DNA from: Vibrio splendidus
GTDB lineage: Bacteria > Pseudomonadota > Gammaproteobacteria > Enterobacterales > Vibrionaceae
Assembly: GCF_002873455.1 (NCBI RefSeq)
Contig: NZ_MCUN01000007.1
Coordinates: 62,001 to 126,000 of the forward strand
Direction of reading: 5' to 3'
Length of the DNA stretch: 64,000 nt
Each line of letters begins with the position of its first letter. The first letter of the stretch is position 1. A program made the position numbers and the translations under genes. Positions 7,933 through 16,783 of the stretch are shown piece by piece. The notes under the pieces are model-generated. The model saw only the letters and a program-made list of their open reading frames with translations. It made no database searches and was not told the DNA's origin.

Positions 7933-10118
7933 TGAGCAGGTTGAAAACAACACACTTGCTCATTGGTTTAATGATCATCTTAAGCTTTTATTTGATTTTC
8001 TTAGCGACAATTCAGGATTCAAATGGCCATTTAAAGGCAAGAAACACACCGTTAAAAATAGCTGCAAAAATATCGGATTTGGTTGCTCCTCATTTATACA
8101 ATTTGGATGCAAAAAACCTGCGGATGACGGTTGAATCGATTATTGCTCACAACGAATCGATCAATGCACTCGATATAAAAGATGTTGTAAGCGGGAAGAG
8201 CGCATTGACGTACTTCAAGAGCGAAAACAGCGCCTATTTCAACCGTTCTATCGATGAAAATGTACGTTTGTATTCGGATTACGCCAACACTGATATTGTT
8301 TATGACGGATTGGTCATAGGTACAGTGCATCTTTATATCTCTGATGATGAACCTTTAACGGATGACCGTTTCCACATTGGATATTATGCGGCTGTTTTTG
8401 TACTTGTGATCTTGCTTTTATCGGGCATATTTCATGCGGCTCTAAAGAGATCTGATGCAAAGCTATCGAGCTTCGATATCAACTCAAATAAGTTTCTCTA
8501 TTCATTTCTAATCTCCATCATATTTTTCGTCATTATCGCAACGGCTGTGAGTTATTTATTGATTGATTCTAGTCGAAGTTATGCAATCGAAAGAACGAAA
8601 AGTGACCTTAATAGCGTTGTTCGTGGTTACCAAGAAGGTGTTGAAAACAAAGTTAATTTGATGAAAAGTACTTTTGACTTTATCACTTCAACTGACGAGT
8701 TTATCAACATGTTTGATGAGCTCATGATTACGCGAAATGAACAGGTAAACGTATCAATAAAAAACAATCAGAACCGACTAATTCAAGTCTTCAAACGGTA
8801 CGAAAACTTACATATCGGGGGAAACAATGCATTCGCGGTATTAAATACTAAAGGGTCAGTGTTGACTCACTATGGGGATAGCGTTGTTTATGATGAATTC
8901 AATGTGGATATCTATCCGTATTTTCTAGAAGCTCTTCGGGGACGAGCATCAATATTCTCGATAGGTGCTTATTACGACCACATTGAGCAAGACTACAAAG
9001 GCAATCTGTTTTTTTCTACTCCAATTGTTAAACAGAAATCCGGAGAAATCGTTGGTGTAATTGTGAGTGAAATACTGACCGATGAGTTGTTTTTCCCTGA
9101 TGATTACAAAAAATATTTTCAAAATACGGGAGAGATGCTCGCAGTTGATACGTCGGGCATTGTGATATCGCGTTGTAAGAAAGGGAATTGTCTAGGTAAT
9201 AAGAAAGACGGAATTATCCCTATTTCACAACCGCCGAGTAATGGTGACATTAGTGATATGGAGCGCACTACGGATTACCAAGGAACTAAAGTGTTTGCTG
9301 TTGCAAGTAAGCAAAGTACGTTTCAGGCTAATTTTATAGCGAAGATCGATGTTGATGAGGCACTAACTGAGCACAACGACTTTCAGTGGGCTTTGATTAT
9401 CATTACATCCGGTATGAGTGCTTTTGTTATTTTGAGCCTCGGCTTTACATTGATCATTGTTAGAAAAGTGACGGGCAAACAAATTGCGTTAAATCGAAGT
9501 TTGATTGAGCGGTTGGGTAATGCTGCTGAATTTAAAGATAATGATACCGGGATGCACGTGGTTCGAATGAGCCATTACGCAAGAATTGTCGCAGTAAATT
9601 ATGGTTGTACAAAGCAATGGTGTGAAAACTTATTCACTGCTGCGCCGATGCACGATATCGGGAAAATAGGGATTCCAGATAAGATATTACATAAACCAGG
9701 CAAACTAACCACGCAAGAGTGGGACGTTATGAAAGCACATCCTATATTTGGAGCGAAGATTATCGGAGAGCATAGTAGCCCTTTGTTGATCATGGCTAAG
9801 GACATATCGATAGCACACCATGAGAAATGGGATGGGTCCGGCTATCCTTACAATTTAATGGGTGAACAAATCCCTTTATCAGCACGCATTATTGCAATAG
9901 CTGACGTATTTGATGCATTGACCACCGTTAGGCCATACAAAGAAGCATGGAGTGATGAGAAAGCGATAGCATTAATAAAGTCAGAATCAGGGAGCCACTT
10001 TGATCCAGAAGTCGTTGATGCCTTCATACGGTCGATTGACGAAATTCTACAAACTAAAGATCAATATCGTGATATTCAATGTGACCCAACTACCCAAAAT
10101 CATCTTAAACAAATGTAG
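7932..10118 (+). CDS. Membrane HD-GYP cyclic-di-GMP phosphodiesterase with two extracytoplasmic domains
   Basis: 728 residues. A helix near 10-27 and another near 149-168 flank a first periplasmic domain of about 120 residues. Helices near 190-212 and 485-508 flank a second of about 270 residues that resembles a Cache sensor. The C-terminal HD-GYP domain carries HDIGKIGIPDKIL, HPIFGAKII and HHEKWDGSGYP, so the metal ligands and GYP motif are present. Hydrolysis of cyclic-di-GMP is expected. The gene is translationally coupled to the binding protein upstream. Two separate sensor domains plus a dedicated binding protein are unusual. Confidence 0.9.
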   Translation: MSRLKTTHLLIGLMIILSFYLIFLATIQDSNGHLKARNTPLKIAAKISDLVAPHLYNLDAKNLRMTVESIIAHNESINALDIKDVVSGKSALTYFKSENSAYFNRSIDENVRLYSDYANTDIVYDGLVIGTVHLYISDDEPLTDDRFHIGYYAAVFVLVILLLSGIFHAALKRSDAKLSSFDINSNKFLYSFLISIIFFVIIATAVSYLLIDSSRSYAIERTKSDLNSVVRGYQEGVENKVNLMKSTFDFITSTDEFINMFDELMITRNEQVNVSIKNNQNRLIQVFKRYENLHIGGNNAFAVLNTKGSVLTHYGDSVVYDEFNVDIYPYFLEALRGRASIFSIGAYYDHIEQDYKGNLFFSTPIVKQKSGEIVGVIVSEILTDELFFPDDYKKYFQNTGEMLAVDTSGIVISRCKKGNCLGNKKDGIIPISQPPSNGDISDMERTTDYQGTKVFAVASKQSTFQANFIAKIDVDEALTEHNDFQWALIIITSGMSAFVILSLGFTLIIVRKVTGKQIALNRSLIERLGNAAEFKDNDTGMHVVRMSHYARIVAVNYGCTKQWCENLFTAAPMHDIGKIGIPDKILHKPGKLTTQEWDVMKAHPIFGAKIIGEHSSPLLIMAKDISIAHHEKWDGSGYPYNLMGEQIPLSARIIAIADVFDALTTVRPYKEAWSDEKAIALIKSESGSHFDPEVVDAFIRSIDEILQTKDQYRDIQCDPTTQNHLKQM

Positions 10119-10136
10119 ATTTAATTGATTTGAAAG

Positions 10137-10165
10137 TAGGCCACTGAATTAGTGGCCTATTTGGT
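10137..10165. terminator. Bidirectional terminator between convergent genes
   Basis: TAGGCCACT and AGTGGCCTA form a perfect 9-bp stem with a GAATT loop, followed by TTTGG. It lies between the HD-GYP stop and the 3' end of the TetR gene. Confidence 0.8.
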
Positions 10166-10234
10166 GTGCAGAGCAGGGTGACGATTTTACATAAAGGTTG
10201 GAGTTAGCTAGGTTTTTCTAGCTCAAATGCAATG

Positions 10235-10651
10235 TTACGCGTGAATTACGGCGTAGCCGACACACTTGTAAACACAACTTTGAACCTCTTGTTCATCACC
10301 TTGTATTGAATCAAATAGGCCTTTAACACCATCAAGCTTAGGTATTATTGGACCCGCAGTTAGGATTGCTTTCTTAAACCTTGAATCGTTGTCGAACGCC
10401 TCAGTCCAAGATTGGTAGAACACCTCTGCTGATTCAAATTTGAGCGGTTGTTTGATGATCTCTACATACTTTGATACTAACTCTAAAGCGAGATCTTCTT
10501 TGCGCTTGAAGTGTGTATTGATGCCACTACGTGAAATAACCGCTTGTTTAGACAGTCGGGTAAATGTTGCAGCATCAAAGCCTTCATTCAAGGTAATATC
10601 AAAGGCCGCCTCAATAATTCTTCTTTTTGTATTTTCTGCTTTTTCGCTCAT
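10235..10651 (-). CDS. Short TetR-family transcriptional regulator
   Basis: 138 residues. The N-terminal TetR helix-turn-helix is clear: TKRRIIEAAFDITLNEGF, then FTRLSKQAVISRSGINTHF and KRKEDLALEL. The ligand-binding part is only about 80 residues, shorter than the usual 130-150. The stop is followed at once by unrelated sequence ending at the terminator, so I see no frameshift to explain the shortness. The target is unknown; the nearest genes are the HNH protein upstream and the convergent HD-GYP gene. Confidence 0.8.
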   Translation of the reverse strand: MSEKAENTKRRIIEAAFDITLNEGFDAATFTRLSKQAVISRSGINTHFKRKEDLALELVSKYVEIIKQPLKFESAEVFYQSWTEAFDNDSRFKKAILTAGPIIPKLDGVKGLFDSIQGDEQEVQSCVYKCVGYAVIHA

Positions 10652-10681
10652 TCGCTACGAACCCGAACTTTTAGTAGAAAG

Positions 10682-11026
10682 TTATTTCTTCATCAACTTC
10701 GCAAGATCTGCGAATGGATTGTGTGTAGCTGATTGATGATCATCTAAACTCGCTTTTGCATCGACGCCATAACGGTCATGATCTGTATATTTAGAGTGTT
10801 CGTGATCATGGCAGTAGAGGCAAAGAAGTTCCCAGTTGCTGCCATCTTGTGGGTTATTCGTATGGTCGTGATCAACGTGGTGAACCGTCAGTTCGCGTAG
10901 GTTGGAATATACAAACTCACGAGCGCATTTACCGCATACCCAAGGAAACAATTTAAGTGCTTTCTCGCGGTAGCCGCTTTCTTGGCGAGCATAAGCAGCG
11001 CTAGAACCAGTGTAATCTGAAGACAT
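10682..11026 (-). CDS. yajD: YajD-like HNH nuclease family protein
   Basis: 114 residues from ATG 11026 (MSSDYTGSS). Features are an N-terminal CGKCAREF zinc pair, the HNH core HHVDHDHTNNP, and a second pair LLCLYCHDHEHS, matching E. coli YajD in arrangement. The HNH fold implies metal-dependent DNA cleavage, but the cellular role of YajD is not established. A frame extension to 11095 exists but the ATG at 11026 fits the family length. It is separated from the TetR gene by 30 bases and may share a transcript with it. Confidence 0.85.
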   Translation of the reverse strand: MSSDYTGSSAAYARQESGYREKALKLFPWVCGKCAREFVYSNLRELTVHHVDHDHTNNPQDGSNWELLCLYCHDHEHSKYTDHDRYGVDAKASLDDHQSATHNPFADLAKLMKK

Positions 11027-11321
11027 TGTCAAATTCCTATTTATTGTAATGTCGCCGATTTTATCACAGCTTTTTGAAACCTGTAGACATGTCATTGTTA
11101 AATGATGCTTTGTACTAGTTTGTATTTGGAACCCAGCATCTACATCAAGTGAAGTTTGACCAAGTATGCCTCTATTGTGTAAGCCATCTCTTAGAGGGAG
11201 TTATGTCTTTCTGGAATAAGCCATGCTTAACAATTTGAAAAGAAATCGTATTCAGGGGTTTTAACTCAGTGCCGGTGACCTAATATCAGTTTGTGAGAAC
11301 CTATATTAATAAGGAAATATC

Positions 11322-12179
11322 ATGTCAGAACAATACACTCCGCCAAAAGTTTGGGCTAACGATACCGATGGTGGTAACAAATGGGCAAACATCAATAGTC
11401 CTGAATCTGGCGCTCGCTTTGATAAAGAGCTTCCTGTTGGTGAGCATGCTTTACAGCTGTATTCTCTTGGAACACCTAATGGCCAGAAGGTGACTATTCT
11501 TCTGGAAGAGCTATTAGCGCTAGGTGTTAAAGAAGCTGAATATGATGCGTACTTGATCAACATTGGTGAAGCGGATCAGTTCTCTTCTGGCTTTGTTGGA
11601 GTGAATCCAAATTCCAAAATACCAGCACTTGTCGATAAATCTGGCGATGAAGATGTCAATGTCTTTGAATCTGCGTCTATTTTGATGCATCTGGCTGAAA
11701 AATTTGGTCACTTCTTACCGAAAGAAGGAGCGGCAAGAACGCAAACCATTAACTGGTTATTTTGGGCGCAAGGCTCGGCACCTTTCCTTGGTGGTGGTTT
11801 TGGTCACTTCTACGCTTACGCTGATGAAAAGCAAGAATACCCAATTAACCGTTTTGCGATGGAAGCGAAGCGCCAGCTAGACGTGTTAGACAAACAGTTA
11901 GCGAATAACACTTTTGTTGCGGGCGAAGAACTGACTATTGCAGATATCGCAATTTGGCCTTGGTACGGTAACTTAGTACTTGGAAAAATTTACGACGCAG
12001 CAGAGTTCTTACAAGTGGAGTCTTACACCAATGTTGTTCGTTGGGCGAAGCAACTTGAAGCTCGTGAAGGTTTTCAGCGCGGCCGAGTAGTGAACCGTTC
12101 ATTTGGCGAAGAGTGGGAACAAGTACCCGAGCGTCACAGCGCGGAAGATATCGACCGTGTTTTAAAACTACGTCCGTAG
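11322..12179 (+). CDS. yghU: Glutathione-dependent disulfide-bond oxidoreductase YghU
   Basis: 285 residues, strongly like E. coli YghU throughout. The N-terminal thioredoxin-like GST domain has LQLYSLGTPNGQKVTILLEE and NPNSKIPALVDK; the C-terminal helical domain has NWLFWAQGSAPFLGGGFGHF and FVAGEELTIADIAIWPW. YghU is a Nu-class glutathione transferase that binds two glutathiones and reduces disulfides and organic peroxides. It is cytoplasmic. ATG 11322 follows AAGGAAATATC. A long hairpin terminator follows, so it is probably monocistronic. Confidence 0.95.
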   Translation: MSEQYTPPKVWANDTDGGNKWANINSPESGARFDKELPVGEHALQLYSLGTPNGQKVTILLEELLALGVKEAEYDAYLINIGEADQFSSGFVGVNPNSKIPALVDKSGDEDVNVFESASILMHLAEKFGHFLPKEGAARTQTINWLFWAQGSAPFLGGGFGHFYAYADEKQEYPINRFAMEAKRQLDVLDKQLANNTFVAGEELTIADIAIWPWYGNLVLGKIYDAAEFLQVESYTNVVRWAKQLEAREGFQRGRVVNRSFGEEWEQVPERHSAEDIDRVLKLRP

Positions 12180-12208
12180 CCATTTAAAGTAATATTTGGT
12201 AATCCATG

Positions 12209-12256
12209 ACTAGAGTTTGCTTTCGATTGAATCGAGCAACAAGCTCTAGTTTTCCT
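12209..12256 (+). terminator. Hairpin terminator after yghU
   Basis: ACTAGAG (12209) pairs with CTCTAGT (12244-12250), with inner pairings TTGCT/AGCAA and TCGATT/AATCGA, followed by TTTCC. The stem is long and interrupted, the T-run short. Confidence 0.5.
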
Positions 12257-12361
12257 ACCCTGTTCTTAGCCCTTTCGAAAGTCAATCCACCTATTTAGAT
12301 TTAGCTATTGAAGGCGGTTTAGGTATAAAATCGCGACATCATAATTCTAAAGGATGGTGCC

Positions 12362-12685
12362 ATGTACCACGGTCATATTTATTTCCCTCTGCGCTTTGCA
12401 GAGCAGGCAGAAACACTGCGTCAGAAAATCCTCTCGGAACGTAAAGATGTGTTAGAGACTTTCCCATTAATACAGCGTTTGGTTGGCCCACATAAGATGC
12501 CAATGTTTGAGATTCACTTTGCGAACAAAGAGTCGGGCATTGTTGAGTGGCTTGAGCAAGAGCGCGGTGATATGTCGGTGCTTATTCACCCGGTCACTGG
12601 CGGCGAAGAAACGCTAGACCACACAGTACGTGCGATTTGGCTTGGCCGTGAGCTGGGTGTGTTTGAAGAGACACTAAGTAGCTAA
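12362..12685 (+). CDS. DOPA 4,5-dioxygenase family protein
   Basis: 107 residues, the full length of the small DOPA_dioxygen family. It starts MYHGHIYF with the conserved His pair region and has GPHKMPMFEIHF and LIHPVTGGEETLDHTVRAIWLG, which include the other conserved histidines. Fungal and plant relatives open the ring of L-DOPA; in bacteria the substrate is unknown. ATG 12362 follows AAGGATGG. No pathway neighbours are evident. Confidence 0.88.
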   Translation: MYHGHIYFPLRFAEQAETLRQKILSERKDVLETFPLIQRLVGPHKMPMFEIHFANKESGIVEWLEQERGDMSVLIHPVTGGEETLDHTVRAIWLGRELGVFEETLSS

Positions 12686-12696
12686 TTTAATTCGCG

Positions 12697-12771
12697 CCCG
12701 ACAGTTTGTAGCTAATATTTGTACTTAGTAACTTAATAACTTAGTAGCTTAGTAATTTAGGTGCTGTCGGG
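12697..12771. repeat. 8-bp tandem repeat enclosed by an inverted repeat
   Basis: ACTTAGTA-like units of 8 bp run from 12723 to about 12762 (four good copies and a degenerate fifth). They are enclosed by CCCGACAG (12697-12704) and its exact complement CTGTCGGG (12764-12771). A second perfect 11-bp inverted repeat overlaps the edge: GGTGTGTCGGT at 12770-12780 and ACCGACACACC at 12858-12868, the latter inside the small gene at 12818-12970. Confidence 0.7.
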
Positions 12772-12817
12772 TGTGTCGGTGCGCACCTCGTTTTGCTCAT
12801 TGTCTGCTGCCGAAATT

Positions 12818-12970
12818 TTAGCTTCTCCAGCTATTCCCCAGTAACAGTGATACCGCTACCGACACACCTAATGCGATCAATATATTAGGTAAGTACAGCC
12901 CCCAAATCGCGACACAAACCGCCACGGTTACCACAGCCCATAACAGTGTTTCTAAAATCCAAGTGCCCAT
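12818..12970 (-). CDS. Small membrane protein (50 residues)
   Basis: A 50-codon frame starting MGTWILETLLWAVV and ending LLLGNSWRS, almost wholly hydrophobic and able to form one long or two short membrane helices. TAGGAG sits seven bases before ATG 12970, a strong ribosome-binding site. It lies upstream of, and in the same direction as, the sensor operon's minus strand but beyond its 3' end, so it is separate from it. I recognise no family. The combination of hydrophobicity, clean start and position in an otherwise empty 370-base gap supports a real gene. Confidence 0.6.
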   Translation of the reverse strand: MGTWILETLLWAVVTVAVCVAIWGLYLPNILIALGVSVAVSLLLGNSWRS

Positions 12971-13058
12971 AAAATAACTCCTAACTAGATTGTGCGACTA
13001 GCATAACCAAGCAAGGGTAAACTTTTGGTCACCATCAAATAACCATTTGGGCAAATTG

Positions 13059-14351
13059 CTACAGCATGACTTTAACGATGAACTCATTGTTGTTGGTTTT
13101 ATGAGTAAACTGCCATCCTTGGTTCTGACAAACGCGATCTATGAGCTCTATGCCGATACCAAAAGAGGTTTGTTGTTCAGAGTCGTTTGCTAGGTTTTGA
13201 TCTTCCAAACGGTTGGTTACCTCAAACTGATGTTCTGTCAGTGTGATGTTGATATCTCCACTACCACCGTGTTGAAATGCATTTCGGATTAAGTTGGTGA
13301 GCACAATCTCAGTTAATTCACGGGGCAGAGTATGCTCTTCTTGCTCAACCTTGGTTTGAATGTCCACTTCTTTATTTTTTAAAAGATAACGTTGGCTTTC
13401 GATAATATTATTGAGCAGAGGAGTAAGCTTGATTTGCTCATAGTTGGTTTCTATTTCGTTATTACGACTCATCCATAGCAGAGTCGTCACTAAGGCTTTC
13501 ATGTTGGTGGCTGAACGTTGGATTCGTGCTACCGCTCGTTGACCGCTGTTAGGGATAGTTTCGGACAACCGAACCAGCATATCGCCACTGGCTGAAATCG
13601 TGGCAATCGGTGTTCTTAACTCGTGGCTTGCTGCTCTTAAGAAAAAGCTCTCACGCTCATTGGCCTGACGCTCACCTTGTACGCTCTTAACAAGCAGCGT
13701 AGCCAACTGGTCGATTTCTTTGTATCGAAACTGAGTCAGCCCTTCAGTGTTGCCAACATCCAGAGATTCAGACCATTTTGATAGCGTAATGATCGGTTTA
13801 GTAACTCGATGTATCAGAAGACGAATGATCAAGAACACCAAGAGTAATAGGACGCCGATGGCAATGAAGGCATTGTTAATTTGGTTGACGGAATCAGGTG
13901 GGTTCAGCTCGAATAGATTCAAATAGATGGCTTCATCGTACTCAGAAATGATGTATAAGGTTTCGTCTTTACCTGAAATTTGATGTTTAGCGGCATAGAG
14001 GTATTGGCCTGAATCATTGTTAGGTGATTGCTCGTAGTGTTCATAAATCGCATCGTTATCAAACGCTTTCCAATCAAAGGTTTGTTGAAACTTAACAGGC
14101 AGCTCTGAATAGCTTAGAAAGGCTTGGAATGTCGGGTTTTGGTAGTCTGGCAGTTGCCCTGTTTCGATGTATTGCTGCTCTGCGACTTCCAGTTCATACA
14201 AGAATCCATATTTTGCCGATTCATTAAGGCCAATATGGTAGCTCTGTGACACCATCAAACTGTAGATGGCCGTCAGTAGCACGACGATGCCAAATAAATA
14301 GAGGTAGATGTCGCGCTTAATACTGACTCGATTCATGTTCGCGTGTTTCAT
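13059..14351 (-). CDS. Sensor histidine kinase
   Basis: 430 residues. Transmembrane helices near 13-32 and 160-182 enclose a roughly 125-residue periplasmic domain. A HAMP-like linker (RVTKPIITLSKW) leads to the dimerisation box AASHELRTPIATISASG with the phospho-accepting His, and the ATPase domain shows LIRNAFQHGG (N box) and a degenerate G region with GIGIELI. Autophosphorylation and transfer to the response regulator just upstream is expected. The two genes overlap by four bases (ATGA), as usual for such pairs. Confidence 0.9.
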   Translation of the reverse strand: MKHANMNRVSIKRDIYLYLFGIVVLLTAIYSLMVSQSYHIGLNESAKYGFLYELEVAEQQYIETGQLPDYQNPTFQAFLSYSELPVKFQQTFDWKAFDNDAIYEHYEQSPNNDSGQYLYAAKHQISGKDETLYIISEYDEAIYLNLFELNPPDSVNQINNAFIAIGVLLLLVFLIIRLLIHRVTKPIITLSKWSESLDVGNTEGLTQFRYKEIDQLATLLVKSVQGERQANERESFFLRAASHELRTPIATISASGDMLVRLSETIPNSGQRAVARIQRSATNMKALVTTLLWMSRNNEIETNYEQIKLTPLLNNIIESQRYLLKNKEVDIQTKVEQEEHTLPRELTEIVLTNLIRNAFQHGGSGDINITLTEHQFEVTNRLEDQNLANDSEQQTSFGIGIELIDRVCQNQGWQFTHKTNNNEFIVKVML

Positions 14352-15022
14352 GATGGCTCCTCATGCAAGACAACACCAATACCATGAACCGTGTGAATTA
14401 GTTTTGAGTCAAAGGGAGCATCAACCACTTGTCGAAGCTTAAATAGGTGCGCTTTCACGCTGTCAGAGCTTGGCATTTCGTCTTCCCATGCTTCTTCAAG
14501 CTTGGCTTTGCTCACCACGTTAGGGCTGTTTCGAACTAACATAACAAGCATTCGCCAACATACTGGCGAGAGCTTCAATAGCTTGTCGTCTCTAAGGGCT
14601 TGGTGCTTGTCTAAGTCCAGTTTGAGATCTGCCACAGACAGCGATGTCACCGAACCTTGAGAGCGACGTATCAGTGCCATCAGCCGTACTTTCAGCTCTT
14701 CCATCGCAAAAGGCTTCACTAGATAGTCATCCGAACCCACTTCGAACCCGGCGATTTTGTCTTCTAACGTGTCCCTTGCCGTTAACATAAGGATAGGTGT
14801 CGTGACACCTTGTTGGCGAAGAGATTGACAGACATCAAGCCCGTCCATTTTGGGCATGTTGATGTCTGTTAAAATGATGTCATAACGCCCCTCTAACGCA
14901 AGATTGAGTCCTGCGCTGCCATTGTAAGCAAAATCGAATTCGAAACCGTCGAGTTCCATATAGTCTGCTATGGCTTCTGCCAAGTCACTGTCGTCTTCAA
15001 TCAACAGGGCGTTAATGCTCAT
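14348..15022 (-). CDS. OmpR/PhoB-family response regulator
   Basis: 224 residues from ATG 15022, preceded by AAGGAC. The receiver has the acidic pair EDDSD, the phospho-Asp in ILTDINMPKMDG, the Thr in LTARD and the Lys in LVKPFAM. A winged-helix output domain ends with KLIHTVHGIGVVL. A longer frame reaches into the upstream hydroxylase gene and is not credible. It sits eight bases after the hydroxylase stop and overlaps the kinase start, so the four genes form one operon that may include its own targets. Confidence 0.92.
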   Translation of the reverse strand: MSINALLIEDDSDLAEAIADYMELDGFEFDFAYNGSAGLNLALEGRYDIILTDINMPKMDGLDVCQSLRQQGVTTPILMLTARDTLEDKIAGFEVGSDDYLVKPFAMEELKVRLMALIRRSQGSVTSLSVADLKLDLDKHQALRDDKLLKLSPVCWRMLVMLVRNSPNVVSKAKLEEAWEDEMPSSDSVKAHLFKLRQVVDAPFDSKLIHTVHGIGVVLHEEPS

Positions 15023-15030
15023 AAATGTCC

Positions 15031-15942
15031 TTACTTTGTTTCTCGTTCTCTTTTCCAAGCCCAAATAGGCGGCTGGATAAGAAGCTGTAGTCGGTAGTTC
15101 CAAGTTGGCGCGTGCCATAACTGTTGGCACAGTTTAACGTAGCCGTGGAAATATACCTTAAATGGGTTCACAGAGTTGATTCTCGGGAATACGCCATATC
15201 TGACTTCTTCCTCTTCTTTGGCGAAGGTGCCGAACATACGATCCCAAATGATAAAGATCCCAGCGTAGTTCTTATCAAGATACTGCTTGTTGGTCGCGTG
15301 ATGCACTCTGTGGTGTGAAGGCGTATTAAACACCGCTTCAACAGGGCGGGGCAGACGCTTAACTGTTTCGGTGTGCAATAGCGTTTGATAAAGCTGCACA
15401 AAGGTTTCACACATCAGCACCACAAACGGATTGAATCCGAGCAGGATTAACGGCAAATAAAAGAAGAATGGGAAGAACCAATCTAACGGCCCAAATCGGT
15501 AAGCTACCGAGATATTAAAGTAAGGCGAGCTATGGTGAACCGAGTGCGTTCCCCAAGCTAAACCGTTGCTGTGTAAGAACCTATGCTCCCAATAGTACGC
15601 GAGATCGGCCAAGATCAAGCAACCCAGAATTGTCCAACCAGATATCGGTAGCTGAGTTAGGCTGAAATTCTCGTAAGCGTAAACAAACGTGCCCACATAG
15701 GCTAACCCTACGAAGAAAAGGGTAACCAACAAGAAGAACAAAGTGACTAAGTTAGTAGCGCTGTCTCCCAACATATTCCAGCTGAGTTTTTTCTTAAAGG
15801 CATAGCGGATAAGCTCAAAGATAAACAGAGCCAGAGCAAGCAGCAGAAAATTATCATCTACCCAAGTTTCGGTTAGGATGATGCTCGTTTCTGTGAATGT
15901 TTGAGAGAGAAAATTCCCAATGCTATCCATAGTGAAATCCAT
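15031..15942 (-). CDS. Sterol desaturase / fatty acid hydroxylase superfamily protein
   Basis: 303 residues, with four or more membrane helices. The di-iron histidine clusters are intact: HRFLH, HSVHH and HHRVHH, with a further His in LLHTE. The family hydroxylates or desaturates lipids using oxygen and two iron atoms in the membrane. The substrate is unknown; bacterial members act on various lipid head groups and tails. It lies between a secreted protein and a two-component pair in a tight operon, suggesting that membrane lipid state and signalling are linked (inference). Confidence 0.85.
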   Translation of the reverse strand: MDFTMDSIGNFLSQTFTETSIILTETWVDDNFLLLALALFIFELIRYAFKKKLSWNMLGDSATNLVTLFFLLVTLFFVGLAYVGTFVYAYENFSLTQLPISGWTILGCLILADLAYYWEHRFLHSNGLAWGTHSVHHSSPYFNISVAYRFGPLDWFFPFFFYLPLILLGFNPFVVLMCETFVQLYQTLLHTETVKRLPRPVEAVFNTPSHHRVHHATNKQYLDKNYAGIFIIWDRMFGTFAKEEEEVRYGVFPRINSVNPFKVYFHGYVKLCQQLWHAPTWNYRLQLLIQPPIWAWKRERETK

Positions 15943-15953
15943 AACTAAATCCT

Positions 15954-16589
15954 TTACTGATTGTTCTTATAATAGACGTATAACTCATTAGAATCTGGCA
16001 ACCCATGCTGATTCAGCTGGTGATGTTCTATAACCATATCCACTTCTTTTAGAATCGCGATACCTTCCCAAGCATGTGCTAGTTCCTGTTCAGTATGTTC
16101 GCCTTTACCTAGCAGAAGGGTGCCCTTGGCTTTGCTTGGAACCTTAATTAAGGGTTTGTTTTTATTTAATTTTGATTGCTGAGTCGGGAAGCCAATCGTG
16201 ATTGTTGCTTCGCTGAAATCTAAGCTGATGTCTTGATAGATCACGATGACTTGTTGCTGTTGCTGTTTCTGGTGTTTAGATACTGCTTCGTCATTGGTGT
16301 CGAGTTGCTGATAGAAATCCACCCACAACTCTGGAACATCCTCTAATGGAATCGTCTTACTTAAACCTTGCAGATAAGTCGTGTTTGCAGTCGCCTGTGG
16401 TTTTACCTCTACGGGCTTATTTGTTAGCGGCTTACTTATTGATGACTGTTTCTTTGAGGACTTGTTCGTTGATGACTCAGTGATTGGCTGCTCTGTCGAT
16501 GCCTCTGCAATCGCTGGCTGAATATGTAATAGCCCCCAAACAACACCAGTAATACCGACTGTCGTGAGTAGTGAAGCGAATAATTTCAT
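15954..16589 (-). CDS. Secreted protein of unknown function, possibly GyrI-like
   Basis: 211 residues from ATG 16589, preceded by GGAAAG. A signal peptide ending near PAIAEA is followed by a Ser/Thr/Lys-rich linker of about 50 residues, then a folded domain with IPLEDVPELWVDFYQQL, a Gln run near QKQQQQQ, and LYVYYKNNQ at the end. The strand and helix pattern faintly recalls effector-binding (GyrI-like) domains, but this is weak. It is the first gene of the hydroxylase/two-component operon. A frame extension to 16679 exists but lacks support. Confidence 0.6.
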   Translation of the reverse strand: MKLFASLLTTVGITGVVWGLLHIQPAIAEASTEQPITESSTNKSSKKQSSISKPLTNKPVEVKPQATANTTYLQGLSKTIPLEDVPELWVDFYQQLDTNDEAVSKHQKQQQQQVIVIYQDISLDFSEATITIGFPTQQSKLNKNKPLIKVPSKAKGTLLLGKGEHTEQELAHAWEGIAILKEVDMVIEHHQLNQHGLPDSNELYVYYKNNQ

Positions 16590-16783
16590 GCTCTTTCCTT
16601 GTTGTTCATTTTTCTTATCAAGGACAGTAAAGGAGGTGAGGTAAACAAAAGGTAACCGAGCGGGCTTTTTAGTGGTCAACAGCGAATCCGTCGATTGCCT
16701 AATTTGTTAATACAGCAATTTGGGACACTTTTTTCCATGTGGGATTGGTAATACTGACGCCATATTCATTTATGGGCTCAATA

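Noticed and set aside
10235..10651. Frameshift as the cause of the short TetR protein
   Set aside because: The other frames just downstream of the stop close within a few codons and show no TetR-like sequence.
11203..11238. 11-codon frame (MSFWNKPCLTI) with a strong ribosome-binding site before yghU
   Set aside because: It is too short to support as a gene and shows no leader-peptide features such as a codon run or attenuator.
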